In this document: positions 57,455 to 64,000 of the stretch, one piece after another
Position numbering within the stretch: the first letter of the stretch is position 1
How the letters are laid out: each line of letters opens with the position of its first letter
Notes under the pieces: model-generated
What the model saw: only the letters and a program-made list of their open reading frames with translations
The model's database searches: none
Told to the model about the DNA's origin: nothing
Assembly: GCA_025210345.1 (NCBI GenBank)
Contig: JAOARX010000037.1
Coordinates: 1 to 64,000 of the forward strand
Source: Pelagimonas sp.
GTDB lineage: Bacteria > Pseudomonadota > Alphaproteobacteria > Rhodobacterales > Rhodobacteraceae
DNA length: 64,000 nucleotides
Direction: 5' to 3'
Translations under genes and position numbers: made by a program

Positions 57455-58267
57455 ATGAGACTTTTATTCCTTGGTGATGTCATGGGCCGCGCCGGACGCG
57501 CGGCCATCACGGAACGCCTTCCCAAGCTGCGCGAAGAGTGGCGGTTGGACTTTGTCGTGGTGAACGGTGAAAACGCATCCAACGGCATGGGGCTTTCGGG
57601 GGACCATGCCAAAATCCTGTTCGACGCCGGCGCCGATGTGGTCACGCTGGGCGATCATGCCTTTGACCAAAAGGACATGCTGAATTTTATCGAAACCGAC
57701 AAACGCATTCTGCGCCCGATCAACTTTGCCAAACAGGCGCCGGGGCGCGGTGTGGCCATGTTCGAGGACCGGCGCGGGCGCAAGGTGCTGGTGGCGCAGG
57801 TGCTGGGGCAGGTCTTTATGAAACGCGCCTATGATGACCCCTTTTCCGCCATGGACGAGGTCCTGCGGCGGCATCCCTTGGGCGGGCAGGCGCAGGCGAT
57901 CATTGTTGATATGCATTGCGAGGCGACATCGGAAAAGATGGGCATGGGCCATTTCTGTGATGGTCGTGCCAGCCTTGTGGTGGGCACGCACACGCATATT
58001 CCGACCGGGGATGCGCAGATCCTGCCGGGGGGCACGGCCTATCTGTCAGACGCAGGCATGTGTGGCGATTACAACTCGGTCATCGGGATGGAAAAAGCCG
58101 AGCCCATGCGCCGCTTTGTGACAGGCATGGTCAAGGGTCGCTTTACCCCGGCCACGGGCGAAGCGACGCTGTCCGGTGTTCTGGTCGAAACAGATGACGC
58201 CACCGGCAAGGCCAAGGAAATCAAGATGGTGCGCCAGGGGGGGCGCCTGTTGCAAGCGGGCCTCTGA
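57455..58267 (+). CDS. YmdB-type metallophosphoesterase (TIGR00282)
   Basis: 270 residues. The dimetal site is built from LFLGDVMGRAG, VVNGENASNGMGLSGDHAK, LGDHAFDQKD, DMHCEATSEKMGMGHFCDGR and VGTHTHIPTGD. Characterised relatives (Bacillus YmdB) hydrolyse 2',3'-cyclic nucleotides and affect biofilm and RNA metabolism. Full length for the family. It ends before a small hairpin (CCTGCC/GGCAGG near 58325-58341). Confidence 0.9.
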   Translation: MRLLFLGDVMGRAGRAAITERLPKLREEWRLDFVVVNGENASNGMGLSGDHAKILFDAGADVVTLGDHAFDQKDMLNFIETDKRILRPINFAKQAPGRGVAMFEDRRGRKVLVAQVLGQVFMKRAYDDPFSAMDEVLRRHPLGGQAQAIIVDMHCEATSEKMGMGHFCDGRASLVVGTHTHIPTGDAQILPGGTAYLSDAGMCGDYNSVIGMEKAEPMRRFVTGMVKGRFTPATGEATLSGVLVETDDATGKAKEIKMVRQGGRLLQAGL

Positions 58268-58373
58268 CAGCGCAAACAGCCCTTTTCAAACGGTTTTCCT
58301 GAAATCTCTACTCTTGTGTCCTACCTGCCGGGGCGGCAGGATACAAAAGATAGCAACCATGTAAGGCGGCCGC

Positions 58374-60155
58374 ATGCACTGGATCGAAATAAGCCAATCG
58401 GCGCAGCCCTTTGTCGCCTTGGCGGTGGTTCTGGTGATGTTCGCGCTGTTCGTGCGTGAGATCTATCCGACCGAAGTGACCGCGATCGGTGGCGTGGCCG
58501 TGTTGTTGATCACAGGGGTTCTCCCCTATGAGAGCGCCCTTTCGGTCCTGTCCAACCCGGCCCCCTGGACGATTGCGGCCATGTTCGTGGTTATGGGGGG
58601 GCTGGTGCGCACGGGGGCTCTGGATGCCTTTACCAAGTTCGCACAGGACCAAGTGGCCAAGCGGCCGAAATCGGCGATGGCAGCGATCCTTGCGGTGGTG
58701 ATCGTGGCTTCGGCCTTTATGAACAACACACCGGTTGTGGTTGTGATGCTGCCGGTCTTTGTGCAGATCGCCAAGGTTCTTGGGGTGTCCCCCTCTAAGC
58801 TTTTGATCCCGCTTAGCTATGCGGCGATCCTTGGGGGAACGATGACCTTGATCGGGACCTCGACCAACCTGTTGGTGGATGGTGTCGCAAGGGCGCAGGG
58901 GCTGGCGCCCTTTACGATTTTCGAGGTCACGCCGCTGGCCCTGATCCTGATCGCTTGGGGCATGGTCTATCTCTATTTCATCGGGCGCAAACTGTTGCCC
59001 GAGCGCGCGTCCATGGCCGGGATGCTGTCGTCGGACAGATCCAAGATGAAGTTTTTTACGGAAGCGGTCATTCCCCCCGACAGCAACCTGATCGGCCGCG
59101 AGGTTCTGGGGGTTCAGCTGTTCAAGCGCGAAGGTGTGCGGCTGATCGACGTGATCCGGGGTGATGAATCGCTGCGGCGCAATCTGCAGGGTGTGGCGCT
59201 GGAGGTGGGGGACCGCGTGGTGTTGCGCACCAAGATGACCGAATTACTGAGTTTGCAGCGCAACAAGTCGCTCAAGCGTGTGGATCAGGTCTCTGCAAAA
59301 GAGACCTCGACCGTCGAGGTCTTGATTTCACCCGGATGCAAGATGATCGGGCGGACGCTGGGCTCGCTGCGGTTGCGGCGGCGGTTCGGGGTGTACACGC
59401 TTGCGGTGCATCGTCGAAACCAGAACATCGGACAGCAGTTGGATCAGCTGGTGGTGCGGGTTGGCGATACCTTGCTGTTGGAGGGAAACCCAGAGGATAT
59501 TCAAAGGCTTGCGGATGAAATGAACCTTGTGGATGTGTCGCAACCCTCGGTGCGGGCCTTTCGCCGGGCGCATGCGCCTGTTGCCTTGGCGGCGTTGGCG
59601 GGGATCGTTGTCTTATCCGCCTTGGGGGTTGCGCCGATCTTGTCGCTGACGGTGATTGCGGTGGCGGTGATTTTGCTCACACGGTGCATTGACGCAGAGG
59701 AAGCGTTTTCCTTCGTCGAGGGGCGTTTGCTGGCGCTGATTTTCGCGATGCTGGCCATCGGGGCGGCGCTGCAAAGCTCGGGCGCGGTGCAGATGCTGGT
59801 CGAAGCGGTCGCGCCCTATATGCAACATCTGCCGGGGCCATTGTTGATCTGGTCGGTGTTCTTGCTCACCAGCGTGCTGACCGAAAGCGTGTCGAACAAT
59901 GCGGTGGCGGTTGTGGTGACGCCCATCGCTGTGGGCTTGGCGCAGGCCATCGGCGTTGATCCACGGGCCTTGGTGGTGGCGGTCATGGTCGCCGCGTCAT
60001 GCAGCTTTGCCACGCCCATCGGATATCAGACCAACACACTGGTTTACGGTCCGGGGGGCTATAAGTTTTCGGATTTCCTAAAGGTTGGCCTGCCGCTGAA
60101 CCTGAGTATCGGCGTCATTTCCGCTTTGCTGATCCCGGTCTTTTGGCCGTTGTAA
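58374..60155 (+). CDS. SLC13-family permease with tandem RCK_C domains
   Basis: 593 residues. N-terminal and C-terminal membrane halves of the DASS/ArsB fold (MNNTPVVVVMLPVFVQIAKV, LGGTMTLIGTSTNLLVDGVA; later LTESVSNNAVAVVVTPIAVG and SFATPIGYQTNTLVYGPGGY) flank a cytosolic insert of about 200 residues containing two TrkA-C/RCK_C domains (DSNLIGREVLGVQLFKREGV; GCKMIGRTLGSLRLRRRFGV). Such proteins transport sulfate, dicarboxylates or similar anions with Na+; substrate undetermined here. Confidence 0.88.
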   Translation: MHWIEISQSAQPFVALAVVLVMFALFVREIYPTEVTAIGGVAVLLITGVLPYESALSVLSNPAPWTIAAMFVVMGGLVRTGALDAFTKFAQDQVAKRPKSAMAAILAVVIVASAFMNNTPVVVVMLPVFVQIAKVLGVSPSKLLIPLSYAAILGGTMTLIGTSTNLLVDGVARAQGLAPFTIFEVTPLALILIAWGMVYLYFIGRKLLPERASMAGMLSSDRSKMKFFTEAVIPPDSNLIGREVLGVQLFKREGVRLIDVIRGDESLRRNLQGVALEVGDRVVLRTKMTELLSLQRNKSLKRVDQVSAKETSTVEVLISPGCKMIGRTLGSLRLRRRFGVYTLAVHRRNQNIGQQLDQLVVRVGDTLLLEGNPEDIQRLADEMNLVDVSQPSVRAFRRAHAPVALAALAGIVVLSALGVAPILSLTVIAVAVILLTRCIDAEEAFSFVEGRLLALIFAMLAIGAALQSSGAVQMLVEAVAPYMQHLPGPLLIWSVFLLTSVLTESVSNNAVAVVVTPIAVGLAQAIGVDPRALVVAVMVAASCSFATPIGYQTNTLVYGPGGYKFSDFLKVGLPLNLSIGVISALLIPVFWPL

Positions 60156-60200
60156 CTGACGGGGTGTGAGCCGGGTGATCCGTATAGGACAGGCGCTGGA

Positions 60201-60277
60201 AAGGTTTTTCGAAAAAACCTTTGAAGGGGCCAGCCCCTTCTGAGGCCCGACGGCCTCATTCATCCCCGGGATATTTT
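60201..60277 (+). repeat. CCCCGGGATATTT intergenic element, copy 4
   Basis: Three stems in a row: AAAGGTTTTT/AAAAACCTTT around 60200-60222, AAGGGGC/GCCCCTT (60224-60239) and TGAGGCC/GGCCTCA (60241-60258), then CCCCGGGATATTTT (60264-60277). It lies 45 bp after the SLC13 gene and can serve as its terminator. Confidence 0.82.
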
Positions 60278-60537
60278 GGAAGAGATGAAAAGGCCCGGGA
60301 TGGGATACGTTGATATGTATGGTTTTGTTCGCCAGATTTTGCCTGAGATCTGGCATGACCCCATCGAAATTGGGGACACAACCGGGCCTGGATGACATTC
60401 CGCGAATCCGACGTGCCCCAGGGGATAGGGGGCCTCAGGCGCGGCTTTTGCAAAGAGAATTGGCTTTCCGGTGAAACCCAAGCCCCGGATGTCTGGCATT
60501 TTCACCGCTGAGCATCGCCAATGATTGGGGGGACCCC
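60278..60537. other. Non-coding stretch after the dispersed repeat
   Basis: Together with the repeat this makes a 382-bp interval between the convergent SLC13 and amidotransferase genes. I see no gene, tRNA or further repeat in it. Confidence 0.5.
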
Positions 60538-61272
60538 CTAGGCGTAGCGGTCCACAAAGGCCGCGAGCAGCTTTTCGGGGTGGGTCACATCTGATGCATG
60601 GCACATGTCGATCAGGTCCTGGGCGGTCTCCGGGGGGAAGTACCCTTTGTTTTTATAGATGCGAATCCGGTTTTCGAATCCTGCGGCGTCGGCTTCGGGG
60701 TGGAATTGGGTGGCGTAGACGTTGTCCCCGTGGCGGATCATCTGGAACGGGCAGGGGCCGGATTCAAGCAGGTGGGCCGTGTCATGCGGCAGGTGCTGTA
60801 CTGCTTCCTTGTGGCCAACAAATGCATCAAAGCGATGCGGCAGTTGGGCGAGAATGGGATCCTTCTGGCCCGCCGGGGTTTTGACACAGGTTGAGGGCCC
60901 GACCGCTTCGCCGAACTGTTTTTTCGACACCTCGGCCCCTAGGTGGTGGGCGAGGATGCCGATGCCGTAACAGCAGCCCATGAAGGGGATGTCGTGTTGG
61001 GTGATCTCTGGCATGAGCGAGAGGCAGGCGGCTTCGATCCGGGCCTCGATGGGGTCTTTGGTCTCGGTCGGGTCAGACACGCACCCCGGACCGCCGCCTA
61101 CGATGACGCCTGCGTAATCCTGGGCGGAAAGCCCGTCGGGCAGGTCTTGGCAATCCAGACGGATCCGGTGCACATGGGCATCAGACAGCCCGCCCTTGTC
61201 CAGAAAGGCGTGATACTCATCATCCGAAGCGTCGGTTTCGGGGCGCAGTTGTAACAGCAGAAATCGGCTCAT
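60538..61272 (-). CDS. Class I glutamine amidotransferase-like protein
   Basis: 244 residues. A flavodoxin-like GATase1 domain with VIVGGGPGCVSDP, the nucleophile elbow MGCCYGIGILAHHLGAEV and the His-Glu pair in ATQFHPEAD. As a stand-alone domain it resembles the GuaA-like or YfeJ group, which may hydrolyse glutamine conjugates; the acceptor is unknown. FENRIRIYKNKGYFPP near the C-terminus is a recurring feature of this subgroup. Confidence 0.85.
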   Translation of the reverse strand: MSRFLLLQLRPETDASDDEYHAFLDKGGLSDAHVHRIRLDCQDLPDGLSAQDYAGVIVGGGPGCVSDPTETKDPIEARIEAACLSLMPEITQHDIPFMGCCYGIGILAHHLGAEVSKKQFGEAVGPSTCVKTPAGQKDPILAQLPHRFDAFVGHKEAVQHLPHDTAHLLESGPCPFQMIRHGDNVYATQFHPEADAAGFENRIRIYKNKGYFPPETAQDLIDMCHASDVTHPEKLLAAFVDRYA

Positions 61273-61425
61273 GTTGTGTCAGCTAGCCCAAGGGGGGCGG
61301 TATGAAAAGGGGGCGGCCTGTCGCGGTGCCGGGTTTCGGCGGTTTCGGGGGCGAAGCGCTTGGCAAGCCTGCCCTGCATGGGCTATGCAGGCGCAAACCG
61401 AATTGCAAGACGAAGGGAAAGACCT

Positions 61426-62166
61426 ATGGCAGGCCATTCCAAATGGGCAAATATTCAGCACCGCAAAGGCCGTCAGGACAAACTGCGCGCCAAGCTTTTC
61501 TCGAAACTGTCGAAGGAAATCACCATCGCCGCAAAGATGGGCGATCCTGATCCGGAAAAGAACCCGCGCCTGCGCCTGGCGGTGAAGGAAGCGAAATCAC
61601 AGTCCATGCCCAAGGACAACATTGAGCGCGCGATCAAGAAATCCGTTGCCGGTGAAGGCGATGATTATGAAGAAATCCGCTATGAGGGCTATGGGCCCGG
61701 CGGCATTGCCGTGATTGTCGAAACCCTGACCGACAACCGCAACCGCACCGCGTCGACCGTGCGGTCGACCTTTACCAAAAACGGTGGCTCGTTGGGGGAA
61801 ACCGGGTCGGTTGGCTTTATGTTCGATCGCGTGGGCGAGATCATTTACCCTGTCGGAGCTGGCGACAATGACAGCGTGATGGAGGCGGCGATCGAAGCCG
61901 GTGCAGAAGATGTGGAAAGCTCGGAAGAGGGCCATGTCATCTATTGCGCCGACACCGATCTGCACGAGGTCTCAAACGCGCTTGAGGCGGCCTTGGGGGA
62001 ATCTGAGACGGCCAAGCTGATCTGGAAACCGCAGACCACGACGGATCTTGATCTGGATGGCATGCAATCCCTGATGAAGCTGATCGACGCCTTGGAAGAA
62101 GACGACGATGTTCAGCGCGTCACCGCGAATTTCGAGGCGTCGGATGAGGTCATGGCCCAGCTCTGA
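61426..62166 (+). CDS. YebC/PmpR family transcriptional or translational regulator
   Basis: 246 residues from ATG 61426. It begins [19 protein letters not shown], the invariant family start, and has [12 protein letters not shown] and [19 protein letters not shown]. Members have been described as DNA-binding regulators and, more recently, as helping ribosomes through difficult sequences. Full length. It ends at a strong terminator. Confidence 0.94.
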   Translation: MAGHSKWANIQHRKGRQDKLRAKLFSKLSKEITIAAKMGDPDPEKNPRLRLAVKEAKSQSMPKDNIERAIKKSVAGEGDDYEEIRYEGYGPGGIAVIVETLTDNRNRTASTVRSTFTKNGGSLGETGSVGFMFDRVGEIIYPVGAGDNDSVMEAAIEAGAEDVESSEEGHVIYCADTDLHEVSNALEAALGESETAKLIWKPQTTTDLDLDGMQSLMKLIDALEEDDDVQRVTANFEASDEVMAQL

Positions 62167-62191
62167 GCCGCGATAAACCCAAAAGACGCGA

Positions 62192-62222
62192 ATGCCCCGG
62201 CCCGTGTGCCGGGGTATTTTTA
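62192..62222. terminator. Terminator after yebC, overlapping the argP end
   Basis: ATGCCCCGGC (62192-62201) pairs with GCCGGGGTAT (62208-62217, one wobble) and is followed by TTTT. The argP stop lies in its tail, so it may serve both convergent genes. Confidence 0.78.
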
Positions 62223-63104
62223 TGGGTTGGGCGCGATCAGGTGCTCTTGGGCGGTTGATTTTACCGCTTGGGTCAGCGGGGCAAGTGCGCCGGCCAGAAC
62301 CCGGCTGACCTGCCAGTACAGCGGGACATCCAACGGGGCGTCGGGTTTCAGGCAGACCAGCTTTTCACGTTTGATCCGCCGCCCGATCAGGGCCGCCGGG
62401 TTCATGCCCCAGCCCAATCCCGCCATGGCGGCATCAATAAAGGCCTGTGTTGACGGCAGGATATGGCCGGGCGGCATGAGGCGTTGGCCAAACTCGCGTT
62501 CCATCCAGATACGTTGCAACTGGTCCTTTTGATTGAAGGTCAGGCAGGGGGCCTGTGTCAGGGTCTCCTGCGTTGGCCCGTCCGGCATCCACCGCCGCAT
62601 AAAGGCGGGGCTGGCGGTGGCAAGATAGCGTAAAGACCCCAGGGCAATCGCATCACAGCCCGGAAGCGTGGCGGTTGAGGTCACGGCGGCGGCCACCTCA
62701 CCCCGGCGCAGCCAATCTGCGGAATGGTCCTGATCATCCACCACAAGATCAAAAAAGAGACCATCGACCTTTGCCATCGCGGGCACGAACCATGTTGCGA
62801 GACTGTCGGCGTTGACCGCAATACGCGCGTGGGACCTGGCGGGCTGGTCAAGGTCGAGTTCCTGGCTCAGTTGGTTTTCCAGCAGTTCCAGATCCTGGGC
62901 ATGTTTGGCGATGCGCGCCCCAATGGGTGTGGCCACACAGGGAGGCCCCCGGTCGATCAGGGCCGCGCCCACGCGCTCTTCCAGTGCCTTGATCCGCTGA
63001 GAGATCGCCGAGGGCGTGACATTGAGTTCCGCCGCCGCGGCGTCGAACGCGCCACGCCGCAAAATGGCCATTAGGGCCGAAAGGTGATTGGGGTCAAACC
63101 GCAT
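62220..63104 (-). CDS. argP: LysR-family regulator ArgP
   Basis: 294 residues from ATG 63104 (ATG 63110 and GTG 63113 are alternatives). N-terminal winged HTH (HLSALMAILRRGAFDAAAAE, VTPSAISQRIKALEER) and a LysR effector domain. It belongs to the ArgP/IciA branch and is divergent from an ArgO-type exporter gene, the classic pair in which ArgP with arginine or lysine activates argO. A dyad in the 88-bp spacer overlaps its start, consistent with autoregulation. Confidence 0.88.
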   Translation of the reverse strand: MRFDPNHLSALMAILRRGAFDAAAAELNVTPSAISQRIKALEERVGAALIDRGPPCVATPIGARIAKHAQDLELLENQLSQELDLDQPARSHARIAVNADSLATWFVPAMAKVDGLFFDLVVDDQDHSADWLRRGEVAAAVTSTATLPGCDAIALGSLRYLATASPAFMRRWMPDGPTQETLTQAPCLTFNQKDQLQRIWMEREFGQRLMPPGHILPSTQAFIDAAMAGLGWGMNPAALIGRRIKREKLVCLKPDAPLDVPLYWQVSRVLAGALAPLTQAVKSTAQEHLIAPNP

Positions 63105-63109
63105 TAGCA

Positions 63110-63140
63110 TCACTTAATTTGGTGAATGATGTTTAATTTG
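63110..63140 (+). promoter_or_regulatory. Putative ArgP operator in the argP-argO intergenic region
   Basis: TCAC-TTAATTTG-GTGA (63110-63125) is an interrupted dyad of LysR type, and TTAATTTG recurs as a direct repeat at 63133-63140, 19 bp on. The position, just upstream of argO and over the argP start, fits dual regulation. Inference only. Confidence 0.45.
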
Positions 63141-63192
63141 ATCTCACTGCAGCCACCGCTTAGTCAAGGCCAAGCAGGTATGGAGGACCAAA

Positions 63193-63786
63193 ATGCAGGC
63201 TCAACTGGCAGGTTTTGCGCTTGGGATCAGTTTGATTCTGGCGATTGGGGCACAAAACGCGTTTGTTTTGCGCCAGGGGCTGCGCCGGGCGCATGTGCTG
63301 GCGGTGGTTCTGGTCTGCGCCGTCAGTGACGCGGTGCTTATCGCGGCGGGGGTTGCGGGGTTTGGTGCGCTGGCCAAAGCGGTGCCGGGATTGGAATGGG
63401 CCATGCGGGTGTTCGGGGCGGGGTTCCTGGTCTGGTATGGGCTGCGCACGCTTTTGGCGGCGTGGAAAGGGGGGGCGCATCTGGAAGCCGGACAAGAGGC
63501 CGGCAGCCTGCGCGCGGCGGTGCTGACCTGCCTGGCGCTGACGTGGCTGAACCCGCATGTGTATCTGGATACGGTCGTGTTGTTGGGGGCGGTCTCTGCG
63601 CAGTACGAAAACAAGTTGGGGTTTGCCCTTGGGGCCATGACCGCCAGCTTTGTCTTCTTTTTCAGTCTTGGATTTGGGGCCCGGTTGCTGGCGCCGATTT
63701 TTGCCAAGCCCGGGGCCTGGCGTATTCTGGACCTTGTGATCGGCCTGACCATGCTTGCCATCGCGATCAAGCTGTTGTTGGGGTGA
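63193..63786 (+). CDS. argO: LysE/ArgO-family amino acid exporter
   Basis: 197 residues, five or six membrane helices. It begins LAGFALGISLILAIGAQNAF VLRQG-like sequence, in which SLILAIGAQNAFVLRQGL is the LysE/ArgO signature, and has LTWLNPHVYLDTVVLLGAVS. It exports arginine and/or lysine and related basic amino acids. GGAGGACC precedes the ATG. Regulation by the divergent ArgP is expected. Confidence 0.92.
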   Translation: MQAQLAGFALGISLILAIGAQNAFVLRQGLRRAHVLAVVLVCAVSDAVLIAAGVAGFGALAKAVPGLEWAMRVFGAGFLVWYGLRTLLAAWKGGAHLEAGQEAGSLRAAVLTCLALTWLNPHVYLDTVVLLGAVSAQYENKLGFALGAMTASFVFFFSLGFGARLLAPIFAKPGAWRILDLVIGLTMLAIAIKLLLG

Positions 63787-63847
63787 CGCTCCGTTCCGCG
63801 TGGTTTCATGGCTTGCACCATGCGCCGTTTGCCCGCAGTTTGGCCGG

Positions 63848-64000
63848 ATGAGGAAAGAGGCAGGAAATCCCCTTAAGGGTATGGCATGGATGGTGGTGAC
63901 GGGGCTGTGCTTTGTGGTAATGACCGGACTGGTTAAGGCGCTGGGGCCGCGTATCCCTGCGGTTGAGCAGGCGTTTATCCGCTATCTTTTGGGTTTGGTG
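63848..64000 (+). CDS. EamA/DMT-family transporter, 5' end only
   Basis: The first 51 codons of a gene that runs off the window. MAWMVVTGLCFVVMTGLVKA followed by AVEQAFIRYLLGLV is the first membrane helix and the start of the second in EamA (RhaT-type, DMT superfamily) permeases. ATG 63848 is chosen as the first in frame. Confidence 0.72.
   Translation, partial: MRKEAGNPLKGMAWMVVTGLCFVVMTGLVKALGPRIPAVEQAFIRYLLGLV

Overview
The window is one continuous stretch of high-G+C alphaproteobacterial chromosome. The gene families point to Rhodobacteraceae (Roseobacter group): DUF2484 beside murB, the cobS/cobT cobaltochelatase pair, a Rhodobacterales-type MraZ, an RTX protein, a NIDO-Hint protein, and the recurring intergenic element built around CCCCGGGATATTT. 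I cannot fix the genus from sequence alone. Bases 1-69 are almost pure C and look like a contig-end artefact.

Layout. 138-4821 (minus strand) holds an AEC transporter, an MBL-fold hydrolase, TatD and a Kef-type K+/H+ antiporter. 5085-7247 is a decayed P2-like tail module: gpU and gpX are broken, gpD is intact, and an intact membrane protein with a phospholipase A2-like HDFGY motif follows. 7379-8630 is a more AT-rich two-gene module, DUF488 plus an uncharacterised partner. It is followed by about 1 kb of non-coding DNA with direct and tandem repeats and several clusters of MraZ boxes.

9675-38829 is the division and cell wall (dcw) cluster plus envelope genes: mraZ, rsmH, ftsL, ftsI, murE, murF, mraY, murD, ftsW, murG, murC, murB, ddl, ftsQ, ftsA, ftsZ, then lpxC, bamD and recN. 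It encodes the cytoplasmic peptidoglycan precursor pathway from MurB to MurG (no murA here), septal synthesis (FtsI/FtsW), divisome assembly (FtsL/Q/A/Z), the committed step of lipid A synthesis and outer membrane protein assembly. Several unrelated genes interrupt it: a CHMI-like tautomerase between mraY and murD, a convergent HI0933/BaiN flavoprotein after murD, a decayed APC permease after murC, a convergent NIDO-Hint protein before murB, and an RTX protein between ftsA and ftsZ.

38918-64000 is general chromosome: ClC channel with CBS domains, D-lactate dehydrogenase, aminopeptidase P, DUF427, cobT and cobS separated by an atypical orphan gene, a divergent ECF sigma/anti-sigma pair, rpiA, gor, the hflK-hflC-DUF2065-degP membrane proteostasis block, a peptidoglycan-binding lipoprotein, ferredoxin, an FG-GAP protein, ymdB, an SLC13/RCK transporter, a class I amidotransferase, yebC, the divergent argP-argO pair and the start of an EamA exporter. 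I saw no tRNA, rRNA, CRISPR array or intact insertion sequence.
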